Below, piece after piece: positions 27,419-37,195 of a stretch of DNA of 58,227 nt; within the stretch, counting starts at the first letter, position 1; each line of letters begins with the position of its first letter. A program made the translations under genes and the position numbers. The DNA lies in the NCBI GenBank assembly GCA_001871325.1, contig MNVA01000037.1, positions 1 to 58,227 on the forward strand. Reading direction: 5' to 3'. A model generated the notes under the pieces. That model made no database searches and had not been told where the DNA came from. It saw nothing but the letters and a program-made list of their open reading frames with translations. The DNA is from Ignavibacteria bacterium CG1_02_37_35. GTDB taxonomy: Bacteria; Bacteroidota; Ignavibacteria; Ignavibacteriales; Ignavibacteriaceae.

Positions 27419-28925
27419 ATTGCTTTTTTACTTCAGAGCGTTTTATTTTGCCGATAGCGGATTTTGGCAGTTCTTCTACTTGAAAATATTTTTTCGGAAT
27501 TTTGAAGGCAGGTAGGTTCCTCTTTAGAAAAATTTTTAATGCTGATAAATCAATTTTTCTCTTGTCTTTTGTAACTACGGCAGCAACAACAATTTCACCC
27601 CATTTGTTATCCGGTATACCGAAGACACATGCTTCATCTACATTTTGGAATTGCAAAAGTACTTTTTCAATTTCAATAGGTGAGAGGTTTTCTCCACCGC
27701 TAACGATCAAATCGGTTCTTCTGTTTTCTAAATAGAGGTAACCATCGGTATCATAATATCCAAAATCACCGGTCAAGTAGAAGCCATTATAAAATGCAGA
27801 GCTTGTATCCGCTGTATTAGAAAAATATTCTTTAAAAACGGAGAATGCCTTTACTCCGATTTCACCAATTTCATTTTGATGAAGGACATTTTTTCTTGCG
27901 TCGAAAATTTGAATCTCGACTTGATTTAATGGTTTCCCGATAGATTTTGGTTTGCAAACGAAATCTCCCGGAGTTAGAATGGTTATGAAGGCAGAGGTTT
28001 CCGTTGAGCCATAAACTTTATAAATTTTCCACCCCAGATTAGAAGCAGTAGAAAGCATCGCATCGGCGGCAAATCCGCCGCCAATCAATGCAGCACGTAG
28101 CTCTTTATTTGGTTGAGTTGGATCTTCACAAATACGTTTTAACTGCGTTGGGACAAGCGATATAAGGGTTGGTTTTAAAATCTTCAAATTTCTCTTTAAG
28201 GTAGTGAATTCGTTAGACTCGGGAAGAATTACCTTTGAACCGGCAAGAATAGCCCTTACAAGAATTGAAAATCCTCCTATATGATAGAGGGGCAGATTGA
28301 GATACCACGAATCTTTTTTAGAAAACTTGAAGATCGAGTCTCCTGTTTTAAATGCGGCGGACAAATTATTGTAACTCAATGGAACGGCTTTTGGTTTGCC
28401 GCTTGTTCCTGATGTAAACAATAAAACGGCTGTATCGGAGTCTTTAAAATCGTTTGGAATTAATTTATTACCCGAAAAAGTATTTGAGGTGACAAACTTT
28501 TTTATGGAAGGAAAATAATCAGCAAAATTGTTTTCACAAATGGTGCATTCAGCATTGAGAAAATTTATTTTGTCTTCCAGTTCGTTTTTAAGAAGATGAA
28601 CATTAAGCGGAACGGGGACTGCACCGGTTCGCCATAAACTGATCACACTAAGAATAAGATCAAAAGAGTTAGTCATCAAAATTGGTACGAGTTTCTGATT
28701 GGTCAATCCTGCCGAAAGCATTTTCGAAGCAATGACTTTTGTCGCTTCAGAAACTTGTTCGTAAGTAAAAGAGAAGAAATCACCCGTTCGATCAACTCGA
28801 TGAAGTAGAGAAAGATCCAACATTTCAGATTTTTCCACCAGGGTATGGTGTACGACTAAAAATTTGTTGTTGCTAAGATTTTCAAATTGAGCAAAAGGAG
28901 TAGAGAAAAACCCCTGACGGATCAT
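27384..28925 (-). CDS. menE: o-Succinylbenzoate-CoA ligase MenE
   Basis: An acyl-CoA ligase of 513 residues that activates o-succinylbenzoate in menaquinone biosynthesis. The adenylate-forming motif LLFTSGTSGKPKAVPLSYNN lies near residue 150. YKVYGSTETSAF, YLTGDFGYYDTDGYLYLENRRTDLIVSGGENLSP and the C-terminal PKSAIGKIKRSEV with its catalytic Lys follow. I choose the ATG at 28925, which overlaps the menA stop as ATGA; a start 9 bases further upstream is possible. The assignment to MenE rather than another acyl-CoA synthetase rests on the menH-menB-menA neighbours. Confidence 0.88.
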   Translation of the reverse strand: MIRQGFFSTPFAQFENLSNNKFLVVHHTLVEKSEMLDLSLLHRVDRTGDFFSFTYEQVSEATKVIASKMLSAGLTNQKLVPILMTNSFDLILSVISLWRTGAVPVPLNVHLLKNELEDKINFLNAECTICENNFADYFPSIKKFVTSNTFSGNKLIPNDFKDSDTAVLLFTSGTSGKPKAVPLSYNNLSAAFKTGDSIFKFSKKDSWYLNLPLYHIGGFSILVRAILAGSKVILPESNEFTTLKRNLKILKPTLISLVPTQLKRICEDPTQPNKELRAALIGGGFAADAMLSTASNLGWKIYKVYGSTETSAFITILTPGDFVCKPKSIGKPLNQVEIQIFDARKNVLHQNEIGEIGVKAFSVFKEYFSNTADTSSAFYNGFYLTGDFGYYDTDGYLYLENRRTDLIVSGGENLSPIEIEKVLLQFQNVDEACVFGIPDNKWGEIVVAAVVTKDKRKIDLSALKIFLKRNLPAFKIPKKYFQVEELPKSAIGKIKRSEVKKQFIIFASSHTSQ

Positions 28926-29812
28926 AAAATACAACCAAGGGAAAGAAGGAAACCGAAGAGAGCTGAAAACTTCGCCGTTAATTCAAGCGCTGAATTTAAT
29001 TGTATACCGCTCTGTTTAAAAATTGAAAGCATTAATTTATATGCAAGCGGAAGCGTTAGGTAGGGAAGAAAAATCCAGAAGCTAAAATTATAATTTGCGT
29101 ACATGAGAAAGGGAACAAAGAACGAAGAAAAGAGTAAGATCACATATTCATATCGGGAAAAACTTTGCCCGAACGTAACCGCTAATGTATTCTTCCCGGC
29201 AGCTTTATCCTGGTCTCTATCCCGGTAATTATTCACAACAAGAATATTAGTTATTAATGCACCAACTGGAATTGCAGCAATAAATGCGATGGTGGATATT
29301 TCTTTTGTATTGACAAAAAATGTTCCTACCGTTCCTACGAAACCAAAAAAAAGAAAAACAAAAAGTTCTCCGAGTCCATGATAAGCCAGGGGATAAGGTC
29401 CCGCTGTATATGCGAGTGAAGCTATTATCGAAAGTAACCCGATAATCAAAATAAAATTGCCGGCGATATAAACCAGATAAAGCCCAAGAAGAAATGCTAA
29501 CCCAAAGTTATAAATTATAACGATTTTCATTTGACGAGGGGATACTAACCCAGCATTGAGAACGCGTATGGGACCGATTCGTTTTTCCGTATCGGCGCCT
29601 TTCAGAAAATCGTAGAGATCATTAGTAAAATTTGCACCGACTTGAAAAAGTATTGAGCAGAGAAGGGCAACGATTGAAGCCGTGAGATTTAATTTTCCCT
29701 CAGCAAAAGCCAAAGATGCGCCAACAATGACAGGCACAAAAGCTGCAAATAAAGTTTTTGGTCTACTTGCAAGAAACCAAATTTCAAAAGTTGAATATTT
29801 TCTTTTAGTCAT
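28922..29812 (-). CDS. menA: 1,4-Dihydroxy-2-naphthoate polyprenyltransferase MenA
   Basis: A 296-residue membrane prenyltransferase (UbiA superfamily) that attaches the isoprenoid tail to dihydroxynaphthoate. It begins with FLASRPKTLFAAFVPVIVG. The first Asp-rich motif is GANFTNDLYDFLKGAD and the second VVNNYRDRDQDKAAGKNTLAV, where the family binds magnesium and prenyl diphosphate. Eight to nine hydrophobic segments are visible. It joins menB by a TAATG junction and menE by ATGA. Confidence 0.93.
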   Translation of the reverse strand: MTKRKYSTFEIWFLASRPKTLFAAFVPVIVGASLAFAEGKLNLTASIVALLCSILFQVGANFTNDLYDFLKGADTEKRIGPIRVLNAGLVSPRQMKIVIIYNFGLAFLLGLYLVYIAGNFILIIGLLSIIASLAYTAGPYPLAYHGLGELFVFLFFGFVGTVGTFFVNTKEISTIAFIAAIPVGALITNILVVNNYRDRDQDKAAGKNTLAVTFGQSFSRYEYVILLFSSFFVPFLMYANYNFSFWIFLPYLTLPLAYKLMLSIFKQSGIQLNSALELTAKFSALFGFLLSLGCIL

Positions 29813-30672
29813 TAGGGAAGCTTTGGATATTTGTTGAAGTTAGGTTTTCGTTTCTCCAAATAAGCTTTCTTTCCTTCTTGCGCTTCTTCGGTCATGTAAT
29901 AAAGCAACGTAGCATTTCCGGCAAGTTCTTGAATTCCCTGTTGCCCATCAAGCTCAGCGTTAAATGCAGATTTTAATAGGCGAAGAGAAAGAGGGCTCAT
30001 CTCCAAAATTTCTTTTGCCCATTGTACGCCTTCATCTTCTAACTGATCAACAGGGACAACTTTATTGACCAATCCCATTTCATATGCTTCAGAAGCATTA
30101 TACTGCCGGCACAAATACCAAATTTCACGCGCACGTTTTTGACCAACGAGCCTGGCTAAATAACTTGCACCGAAACCTCCATCAAAACTTCCGACCTTAG
30201 GACCGGTTTGTCCGAAGACTGCGTTATCGGCTGCAAGGGTTAAGTCGCAGACAACATGTAAAACATGCCCCCCGCCGATTGCATAACCGGCAACTAAAGC
30301 AATAACCGGTTTTGGAATACTTCGAATAAGTTTTTGCAGATCGAGTACATTTAAACGGGGAATACCATCGCCGCCGATATAACCTTGATCTCCGCGGATT
30401 CGTTGGTCACCGCCGGAACAAAATGCATATTTGCCATCGCTTGCAGGTCCTTTTCCTGTTAACAAAACCACTCCAATTGATTGATCTTCACGTGCATCGT
30501 TAAAAGCATCTAACATTTCAATTACCGTTTCGGGACGAAATGCGTTGCGTACCTCGGGTCGGTTAATGGTCACTTTTGCGATGCCGCCCATTTTTTCATA
30601 AAGAATATCTTTATAGTCTTTGGCTTTGATCCAATTTAATTTCATTGAAAATCCATTTTCTAGTTTTATCAT
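29812..30672 (-). CDS. menB: 1,4-Dihydroxy-2-naphthoyl-CoA synthase MenB
   Basis: The 286-residue crotonase-fold enzyme cyclises o-succinylbenzoyl-CoA. MenB-specific features include the N-terminal [28 protein letters not shown], the oxyanion region [34 protein letters not shown], and the C-terminal [20 protein letters not shown], a tail characteristic of MenB. The ATG at 30672 overlaps the menH stop as ATGA; an internal ATG nine codons later would also give a plausible protein. Confidence 0.95.
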   Translation of the reverse strand: MIKLENGFSMKLNWIKAKDYKDILYEKMGGIAKVTINRPEVRNAFRPETVIEMLDAFNDAREDQSIGVVLLTGKGPASDGKYAFCSGGDQRIRGDQGYIGGDGIPRLNVLDLQKLIRSIPKPVIALVAGYAIGGGHVLHVVCDLTLAADNAVFGQTGPKVGSFDGGFGASYLARLVGQKRAREIWYLCRQYNASEAYEMGLVNKVVPVDQLEDEGVQWAKEILEMSPLSLRLLKSAFNAELDGQQGIQELAGNATLLYYMTEEAQEGKKAYLEKRKPNFNKYPKLP

Positions 30673-31499
30673 TTCAAAGTTTGTAAAAATTCTCTTATCA
30701 AATTTACAAAAACCTTCGGTTTTTCCAGATGAAGATTGTGTCCGGCATCTTCAATTATTTTGTGTATCGAATTTGGAAAAAGTGTTTCCATTTCGTTTTG
30801 AATTGCTGTGTATTTTGCATCAAGGCTGCCAGAAAGTAACAATGTGGGAATTTTAATTTCCGGCAGTGCACACCATAGATTTTTCATTTCACCTTGACCA
30901 AAACATCTCAAAGAGTTTGATAATCCGGTTTTCGAATTTGACCTGGTTTTCTTCTTTAGAGTTGAAATTTGTTTTTTTTGTGGAAGATTCTTTTGAGAAG
31001 CAAAAAGAAGTTGATTCTGCCAGAACGTAAAAAAATCTATTAAAGTATTATTCTTAATAAATGAGATCAGATCAGCATCATATTTTCGTCTTACTTTTTG
31101 CTCTAATTTAGTTTTGAGCCCGGGTGAACTACTTTCTAAAATTAATGCTTTAATTTTCCCGGGATACTTGTTGGCGAATTGCAATGCAAGCCTTCCCCCC
31201 ATTGAATAACCGGTGAGGACGACACCGGTTAATTTCAGTCTGCATGAAATATCACTAATTAATTGCACGAGAAATTTAGTTTGATAGAATTTAGTGTTAT
31301 CCGGTTTGCTGCTTTTGCCGAAACCAGGCAGATCAATTGCAATGAGTTGAAAATCAGAACCAAGAAGAGAAATAATTTCTTCCCAATCGCCGGAAGACCC
31401 GCCAAATCCATGCAGAAAAAAGATACCCGGTTTACCCGGATTTGATCTTCTAAAATTTTTCTTTACAAATACAGAAATATCTTTGAAAGTAAGAAACAT
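30669..31499 (-). CDS. menH: SHCHC synthase MenH (alpha/beta hydrolase)
   Basis: A 276-residue alpha/beta-hydrolase. It shows [16 protein letters not shown], the nucleophile elbow [10 protein letters not shown] (Ser), an acid strand [11 protein letters not shown], and the terminal catalytic His in [12 protein letters not shown]. MenH removes pyruvate from the MenD product to make SHCHC. Many hydrolases share these motifs, so the specific assignment comes from the downstream menB-menA-menE. No menD, menF or menC is in the window. It begins 3 bases after the PBP4-type gene ends. Confidence 0.85.
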   Translation of the reverse strand: MFLTFKDISVFVKKNFRRSNPGKPGIFFLHGFGGSSGDWEEIISLLGSDFQLIAIDLPGFGKSSKPDNTKFYQTKFLVQLISDISCRLKLTGVVLTGYSMGGRLALQFANKYPGKIKALILESSSPGLKTKLEQKVRRKYDADLISFIKNNTLIDFFTFWQNQLLFASQKNLPQKKQISTLKKKTRSNSKTGLSNSLRCFGQGEMKNLWCALPEIKIPTLLLSGSLDAKYTAIQNEMETLFPNSIHKIIEDAGHNLHLEKPKVFVNLIREFLQTLK

Positions 31500-31502
31500 T
31501 TC

Positions 31503-32921
31503 TTATTCCAATTCTGATAAGAGAGCGCATATACTATCCAAAAAATAGATGGCGCGGCTTGTTTTTCTAACATGATTTTGGATCATCATTGAAAAAGAAA
31601 GTTGGTGATCATTTTTTGTTGTAACGTAACCTGAAAGGGCAGAAACACCGCTTATGGTTCCGGTTTTAGCTCGCACATTATTTTCCGCCAAAGTTCCTCG
31701 CATTCTTCGCCTAAGAGTTCCATCAACTCCGGCTAATGGGAAAGATAGTGACAATGTTTTATACAATTCAGGCTGTTGGAAATATAAATATATTAAAACT
31801 GCATTGAGCAGTTCGGTTGAAACAAGATTGTAGTGGGAAACTCCGCTGCCATCAACAATCCTGTAATTGTCCGGCACCATTCCCGCTATTGTAATCAAAC
31901 TATCAACAAGAAGAATTCCATTCATGGGAGTTGCCGGCTTTCCGTAGAACTTATATGCCAATGCTCGAAGCGTCATTTCGGCGCTGAGATTATCGCTTTG
32001 TTTGTTCAGGTTAGCGATAACGTCTGTAAATTTTCTTCTGATAGTAAAGAGATGTTTTGCATTTCCAGGCAAACGCAACGTGTTTATAGAGCCGATAAAA
32101 CCGATCCCGTTCCTTTCTAATTCTTCTTTTGCTAATGATAAAAAATATTTTTCCGGGTTAAAAATGTTAATTTCATATTTGAAATCATGGTCGCTTCGAT
32201 TAATGTCTCCTTTGACAATGATATTATTTTTTCTGTTGACAAAATCTCTGGTGATTTCAAGTGAGGTTCGTCCAGCAGTATTTGTCATCGCCAAATTTTC
32301 GATTTCTAAATAATTTGTTGCCGGTTCAAGAAGTACTTTTGGCGCGCTACCGTTTTCAGTTGGTTGTACAAGGACTTTAACCGCGTTATCATTGATTGTG
32401 AGTGGAGTGAGATATGGAAAATCGGTTGATGGATCATCGTCCCACATCCAGCCGTTTCCCCAGAAAAGTGAATCAAGCATTGAAACATCGCCGTAAATAT
32501 TTCCTTCAACATGGTTCACTCCCAGGTTTTTTACTGATGAAACTAAAACTTGTAAATCGGCAGAAGTAAAATCAGGGTCGCAGCCACCGACGAAAAATAA
32601 GTTTCCGAAGAGTGTTGAGTCGCTGATAAATCCATCGTAATAGAGGGAGGTTTCGAAAGAGAAATCTTGCCCCAGGAAAAGCAATCCTGCAGCAGAAGTG
32701 AGTATCTTCATGTTTGAAGCTGGATGCATAAGCATTGTATTATTTTTCTGATAAAGTTTTCTATTTGCTGTGAGATCAAAAATATCAACTGAAATTGCCG
32801 CGGTATCAAAGAAAGATGCGGAAGTCAAACTATCCAATTTTAAGGTGATGTTCTTTTGGGTGGTTTGTGTGTAAAGCACAAGAGTAAATAAAATAACTGC
32901 GGAGAGAATTTTTTGTGCCAT
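31503..32921 (-). CDS. dacB: D-alanyl-D-alanine carboxypeptidase/endopeptidase, PBP4 (DacB) type
   Basis: The 472-residue low-molecular-mass penicillin-binding protein has an N-terminal signal sequence (about residues 1-20). The active-site motifs are complete: SNMK with Ser69 and Lys72, SDN in KQSDNLSAEM, and KTG in RAKTGTISGVSALSGYV near residue 435. The long insert between the first two motifs is typical of the S13 peptidase family. It would trim or cut peptidoglycan cross-bridges in the periplasm. It lies between the TatD fusion gene and menH without gaps, probably co-transcribed with the men genes although the pathways are unrelated. Confidence 0.93.
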   Translation of the reverse strand: MAQKILSAVILFTLVLYTQTTQKNITLKLDSLTSASFFDTAAISVDIFDLTANRKLYQKNNTMLMHPASNMKILTSAAGLLFLGQDFSFETSLYYDGFISDSTLFGNLFFVGGCDPDFTSADLQVLVSSVKNLGVNHVEGNIYGDVSMLDSLFWGNGWMWDDDPSTDFPYLTPLTINDNAVKVLVQPTENGSAPKVLLEPATNYLEIENLAMTNTAGRTSLEITRDFVNRKNNIIVKGDINRSDHDFKYEINIFNPEKYFLSLAKEELERNGIGFIGSINTLRLPGNAKHLFTIRRKFTDVIANLNKQSDNLSAEMTLRALAYKFYGKPATPMNGILLVDSLITIAGMVPDNYRIVDGSGVSHYNLVSTELLNAVLIYLYFQQPELYKTLSLSFPLAGVDGTLRRRMRGTLAENNVRAKTGTISGVSALSGYVTTKNDHQLSFSMMIQNHVRKTSRAIYFLDSICALLSELE

Positions 32922-32922
32922 C

Positions 32923-34284
32923 TTAAAAAAATTTCCTTATTCTAAATTCGACCCCGATTTCTTCTTCTACAAGTTTCCTGGCTTTTTCAACTTCAACTTC
33001 ATCAATGGAGACAATCGTAAGCACAACTTTATTAACATACTCTTTAGCCTGCGATGCGAAATTTTTCATCGCCGTAAAATGATTTTTCTCCACCTTCATA
33101 ATTGACGCATATTGATTTTCGTCTGATGAGTTCAAACTGATCGAAATTACATCAATAAGATTTGCAAGCTCGGGAACGATATTTCTTTTGTTGATGATAT
33201 TTCCATGACCGTTAGTATTCAACCTGGTTCTGCCGCCGTTATCTTTCACATATTTTGCAATTTGTTTCACTACTTCAAAGCGGATGGTAGGTTCGCCGTA
33301 ACCGCAAAAAACTATTTCACTAAATTGTTTTGGGTCGCCGATTTCATTAATATAAATTTCCGCAGGCGGTTCATCACCCTTTTTCATTTTCAAATTATAG
33401 CCATTTATCACTGCATCACCGTCTTTATCGCAAAAGTAACAACAGGCGTTGCAGCGGTTTGTGATATTGATATAAAGAGAGTTCCCAAGTTTATAAGTGA
33501 AACTTGTTCCGGCTTTTTCTCCGACACCAAAAAGCTTGAACGCATTAAACGTAGTAATCCGCCCAACTTCCTCTACGGAAACATTATGTAGTTCGGCAAT
33601 TTTTTGCGCGATCAACGGAATGTTTGCCGGTTCATTTCTTTTACCGCGGTAGGGAACAGGAGTCATGAAGGGGGAATCGGTTTCAAGCAGTAAATGTTGA
33701 AGCTGAACTTTGGATACAACGGTTCGAAGTTCATCGGTCTTTTTAAAAGTAATATTACCGGTAAAGGAAAGAGAAAAATTCATTTCCGTAATTAAGAGCG
33801 CATCTTTCAAACTACCACTGAAGCAATGAAATTGTCCGCGTAAGCCTTGTTTGGAAAATTCTGCAACAATTGAAAATACATCTTCATCAGCTTCGCGGTT
33901 ATGGATGATGACCGGCAGGTTCAAAGATATTGCAAGCTCAAGCTGCTTCCGGAAAGCTACAATCTGTTTTTCTTTCGGAGAGAAATCATAAAAATAATCC
34001 AATCCGATTTCTCCGATTGCAACAATTTTTTTGTGCTGTGCCAATTCTTTTAACCGGGGAAGATTACTGTCATTCCAATCTTTTGTATCATGCGGATGAA
34101 TACCGACAGCGCCAAACAGCATCTCGTGTTTATCTATAAGTTCAATTACTTTAACGGATGTGAGTAAGTCGGTTGCCGGAATTAAGATGTAATCTATTTT
34201 TGCATTTCTTGCATTTTGTAAAACTTTTTCGAGATCTTCTTGAAAGTTAGGGTAAAAAAGATGTGCGTGAGTGTCTATAAACAT
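32923..34284 (-). CDS. TatD-family metal hydrolase fused to a radical SAM domain
   Basis: The 453-residue protein combines two enzymes. Residues 1 to about 260 form a TatD hydrolase with HxH in DTHAHLF, EIGLDYFYDFSPKEKQ, HNREADEDVF, FHCFSGS and LLETDSPFMTPVPYRG; TatD proteins are metal-dependent nucleases. Residues about 270-453 form a small radical SAM domain with the CX3CX2C cluster motif in NRCNACCYFCDKDG, the GEP-like GYGEPTIR, and RTRLNTNGHG. Radical SAM partners of TatD are known as adjacent genes; here they are one chain in one frame with no sign of frameshift. Substrate unknown. One base separates it from the PBP4-type gene downstream. Confidence 0.9.
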   Translation of the reverse strand: MFIDTHAHLFYPNFQEDLEKVLQNARNAKIDYILIPATDLLTSVKVIELIDKHEMLFGAVGIHPHDTKDWNDSNLPRLKELAQHKKIVAIGEIGLDYFYDFSPKEKQIVAFRKQLELAISLNLPVIIHNREADEDVFSIVAEFSKQGLRGQFHCFSGSLKDALLITEMNFSLSFTGNITFKKTDELRTVVSKVQLQHLLLETDSPFMTPVPYRGKRNEPANIPLIAQKIAELHNVSVEEVGRITTFNAFKLFGVGEKAGTSFTYKLGNSLYINITNRCNACCYFCDKDGDAVINGYNLKMKKGDEPPAEIYINEIGDPKQFSEIVFCGYGEPTIRFEVVKQIAKYVKDNGGRTRLNTNGHGNIINKRNIVPELANLIDVISISLNSSDENQYASIMKVEKNHFTAMKNFASQAKEYVNKVVLTIVSIDEVEVEKARKLVEEEIGVEFRIRKFF

Positions 34285-34304
34285 GGAATTCTTTTCAGTA
34301 ATTG

Positions 34305-35297
34305 TTAGATAACTTCTCCGAGGAGAATAGCGGTTTCGTTCAATGCTATAGAGGCGTTTATTATTTTATCAACTTCGTCTTTAGCAACAACAGCAATAAG
34401 CCCTATGCCCAAATTAAAAGCTGCTCTCATCTCCTGGTCAGAAATCGAGCCGGTTTTTTGGATCAATTTAAAAAGATACGGAAGTTCCCAAGCTGTCCAA
34501 TCAATTTTAAGATCACTTCCATCCGGAATGATCCTTTTAGTATTTCCAACAATTCCACCACCTGTGATATGGGAAAATCCGTGAATATCGGCTTCTTTTT
34601 TCAAATGAGTAATTAAATTTAAATAGGATTTATGAACACGGAGAAGCTCTTCTCCCAAGGGTAATTCTAAGTCATCAAATTTTTGATCGAATGAAAATAT
34701 TTCAAGAACTTTTCTGGCAAGCGAGTAACCATTGGTGTGTAGCCCGTTGGCAACAAACCCGAGCAGCACATCCCCTTTGAGAATTCTTTTTCCGTTTATT
34801 ATTTTTTTCTTCTCAACAACGCCAACTATCGTTCCTGACATGTCGTAATCATTATTTTGATAAACACCCGGCATTTCAGCGGTTTCACCTCCAATTAAGG
34901 CACAGCCATTTTGTTTGCACGCAACAGAGAATCCTTCAACAATTGATGAAGCGGTTTCGGGATTTAATTTCCCAAATGCTAAATAGTCCAAGAAGAAAAG
35001 TGGTTTAGCGCCACAAACAGCAATATCATTTACACAATGATTTACCAAATCCTGTCCAATCGTAGAATGAACATTCATAGCGATCGCAACTTTGAGTTTC
35101 GTTCCAACTCCATCCACGCTGGAGACGAGAACCGGCTCAGCGTAAACGTTTTTTTGAAATTCGAAAAAACCGCCAAATAAGCCCAAATCGCTTAAAACAT
35201 TTTCGTTAAAAGTAGATTTTGCAAATCCCTTTATTTTTTTTACTGTTTCTTCGCCGGCTTTAATGTCAACACCGGCTGTTTTATAAGTTAGTTCCAC
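34305..35297 (-). CDS. purM: Phosphoribosylformylglycinamidine cyclo-ligase PurM
   Basis: The enzyme of purine synthesis that closes the imidazole ring (AIR synthetase). Motifs are LTYKTAGVDIKAGEE at the N terminus, VDGVGTKLKVA, GQDLVNHCVNDI, LIGGETAEMPGVY, GLHTNGYSLAR and FSHITGGGIVGN. I choose the GTG at 35297 (330 residues), which gives the family's usual N terminus. The frame stays open to an ATG at 35363, but that would add about 22 unrelated residues. It is the first minus-strand gene before the TatD-dacB-men group. Confidence 0.93.
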   Translation of the reverse strand: MELTYKTAGVDIKAGEETVKKIKGFAKSTFNENVLSDLGLFGGFFEFQKNVYAEPVLVSSVDGVGTKLKVAIAMNVHSTIGQDLVNHCVNDIAVCGAKPLFFLDYLAFGKLNPETASSIVEGFSVACKQNGCALIGGETAEMPGVYQNNDYDMSGTIVGVVEKKKIINGKRILKGDVLLGFVANGLHTNGYSLARKVLEIFSFDQKFDDLELPLGEELLRVHKSYLNLITHLKKEADIHGFSHITGGGIVGNTKRIIPDGSDLKIDWTAWELPYLFKLIQKTGSISDQEMRAAFNLGIGLIAVVAKDEVDKIINASIALNETAILLGEVI

Positions 35298-35442
35298 TGA
35301 AAGTCCTTTTAAATCGCTGAAGTAAAATTTAGAAAGTCTGATTCTAAAATAAGATTTTTGCATCTAAATCTTGTAAAGATTCGTAAATTTGATACCCATG
35401 AGGGGGATTTTGCAATGCCTTCAAAAATCGGCGGTTAATCAT

Positions 35443-35450
35443 TATATTTA
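35443..35450 (+). promoter_or_regulatory. Putative -10 element of hrcA operon
   Basis: TATATTTA followed by C lies 23 bases before the hrcA GTG; TTCAAA is 17 bp upstream (35420-35425) as a weak -35. The same TATATTTA word precedes the genes at 26441 and 38935 at a similar distance. No CIRCE element was found in this divergent region. Confidence 0.4.
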
Positions 35451-35473
35451 CAGAAACAAATAAAAATAATACT

Positions 35474-36514
35474 GTGCATGAACTCTTAAACGAGCGGGAA
35501 AAGAATATTCTCCGCCTCATTATTCAACAATTTATTTTGACCGCGTCACCGGTCGGCTCAAGAAATATTTCCAAAAAATATCAAATTGGGCTATCACCGG
35601 CAACTGTTCGCAATATTATGGCCGATTTAGAGGAGAGCGGTTTTATAAATCATCCCCATACTTCTGCCGGCAGAATGCCAACAGATAAAGGGTACAGGGT
35701 TTATGTTGATTCTCTCATGGAGTTGGAGCATTTAAACAAAATTGATAAAAGAAAAATCAAACACTCATTTGAACAGCCTTTTGGTGAAACTGGAGAACTT
35801 CTTTCTTTAACCTCTAAATTGTTATCGAGTATCACAAATCAGATCGCTTGTGTCTTATACCCGAGTTTGGAGACAGGAATTTTAGAAAGAATACAGCTTG
35901 TCACAATTTCTTCCACTAGACTCTTGGTGGTAGTTTCAATTAAATCGGGATTGGTGAAAACTATAACTCTTGAATACAATACGGAATTCGAAGAGGAGAA
36001 TATTTATTCTGTTCAACAGTTGTTAAATGAGAGATTAGGCGGACTTCCGCTTTCTGAAATACGCGCGACATTCCAGGAAAGGTTTCGTGATATTAATCAA
36101 AAAGAAAAGCCGGTGATAACTCTTTTCATTGATTCGGTTGATAAAATATTTATGGGTGCGAAAAAAGATGAAAAACTTTTTCTTTCCGGAACGAAAAATA
36201 TTATCAAGCAGCCTGAATTTGAAACTCCGGGAAGAATTCAGGGCGTTATCGAACTGCTGGAGGAGAAGGAAATTATCATACACATTCTTGAGCAATCTTC
36301 TGAAGGTAAAAATGGAGAAATCTCAGTCTCAATCGGGAAAGAAATTCCAAATATGAAAATGGAAGAATACAGCGTTATCACAAAAGATTATAAAATTGGC
36401 GAAAGTAGTGGAACCCTTGGCATTGTTGGTCCAAAACGGATGGAATATGCAAAAATCATTTCAATAATAGATTATGTCTCAAATATATTAACAGGATATT
36501 TTACACAAAGATAA
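35474..36514 (+). CDS. hrcA: Heat-shock repressor HrcA
   Basis: The 346-residue protein represses chaperone genes by binding CIRCE operators. The N-terminal winged helix is intact: REKNILRLIIQQFILTASPVGSRNISKKY, then ATVRNIMADLEESGFINHPHTSAGRMPTDKGYRVYVD. A GAF-like middle and the C-terminal region ending GPKRMEYAKIISIIDYVSNIL are normal. The GTG start gives the canonical N terminus. It leads hrcA-grpE-dnaJ. No inverted CIRCE repeat is visible just upstream, so its targets are probably elsewhere. Confidence 0.95.
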   Translation: MHELLNEREKNILRLIIQQFILTASPVGSRNISKKYQIGLSPATVRNIMADLEESGFINHPHTSAGRMPTDKGYRVYVDSLMELEHLNKIDKRKIKHSFEQPFGETGELLSLTSKLLSSITNQIACVLYPSLETGILERIQLVTISSTRLLVVVSIKSGLVKTITLEYNTEFEEENIYSVQQLLNERLGGLPLSEIRATFQERFRDINQKEKPVITLFIDSVDKIFMGAKKDEKLFLSGTKNIIKQPEFETPGRIQGVIELLEEKEIIIHILEQSSEGKNGEISVSIGKEIPNMKMEEYSVITKDYKIGESSGTLGIVGPKRMEYAKIISIIDYVSNILTGYFTQR

Positions 36515-36529
36515 GGTCGGAGAAAATAA

Positions 36530-37195
36530 ATGCCGGATGAAAAAGATCAGTTTGATACTCAAAATGATGAACAAATAAAGAATGGAGAAAACTTGGATTC
36601 ACAAACTACTGAAACAGAAATAACTGCAGACTTAGAAGAATTGCACGTTGATCTTTCTGTTGAAAATAAAGAAAAGGAAATTGAGGAATTGAAATTAAAT
36701 TTTAAAAAAGCGGAAACTGAAAAAAATGAATTACAGGACAGGCTACTTAGAAAGATTGCCGAGTTTGATAATTATAAAAGAAGAACCGAGACCGAATTTT
36801 CAAACCTGTTCAAATATGCCGCCGAAAATTTTATAAAAAAAATTCTCCCCGTTGTTGACGATTTTGAAAGATCGCTGAAACATCTCGCGGAATCGGAAGA
36901 AAATTCTTCTGTCACCGATGGGATTAAACTCATCTACGAGAAGTTGATGAAAATTCTTGATGATCAGGGAGTTAAAAAAATTGATACAGTCGGTAAACCA
37001 TTTGATGTCCATTTTCATGAAGCATTGCTCCAGCAAAAAGACGAACAACAACCGCCGCATATTGTTCTCGATGAATTAGAAACCGGCTATCTCTATCAGG
37101 ATAAAGTAATTCGCCACTCAAAAGTTATTGTTAATGAGGATTTTCATGTTGAGGATACTGCTCCTGATGAAACAACGAAAGAAGAGCAATTATGA
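36530..37195 (+). CDS. grpE: Nucleotide exchange factor GrpE
   Basis: A 221-residue DnaK co-chaperone that releases ADP from DnaK. An acidic, disordered N terminus is followed by a long coiled coil (about residues 45-85) with [18 protein letters not shown]. The C-terminal beta domain has [37 protein letters not shown] motif precedes the ATG. It overlaps dnaJ by ATGA. Confidence 0.95.
   Translation: MPDEKDQFDTQNDEQIKNGENLDSQTTETEITADLEELHVDLSVENKEKEIEELKLNFKKAETEKNELQDRLLRKIAEFDNYKRRTETEFSNLFKYAAENFIKKILPVVDDFERSLKHLAESEENSSVTDGIKLIYEKLMKILDDQGVKKIDTVGKPFDVHFHEALLQQKDEQQPPHIVLDELETGYLYQDKVIRHSKVIVNEDFHVEDTAPDETTKEEQL

Noticed and set aside
27502-27735. Plus-strand open frame inside menE
   Set aside because: Antisense shadow of a well-supported gene with no recognisable features.
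35298-35363. Extended N terminus of PurM from an ATG at 35363
   Set aside because: Adds about 22 residues with no resemblance to the family; GTG at 35297 gives the standard start.
35364-35473. Possible CIRCE operator upstream of hrcA
   Set aside because: No TTAGCACTC-N9-GAGTGCTAA or close variant is present on either strand.
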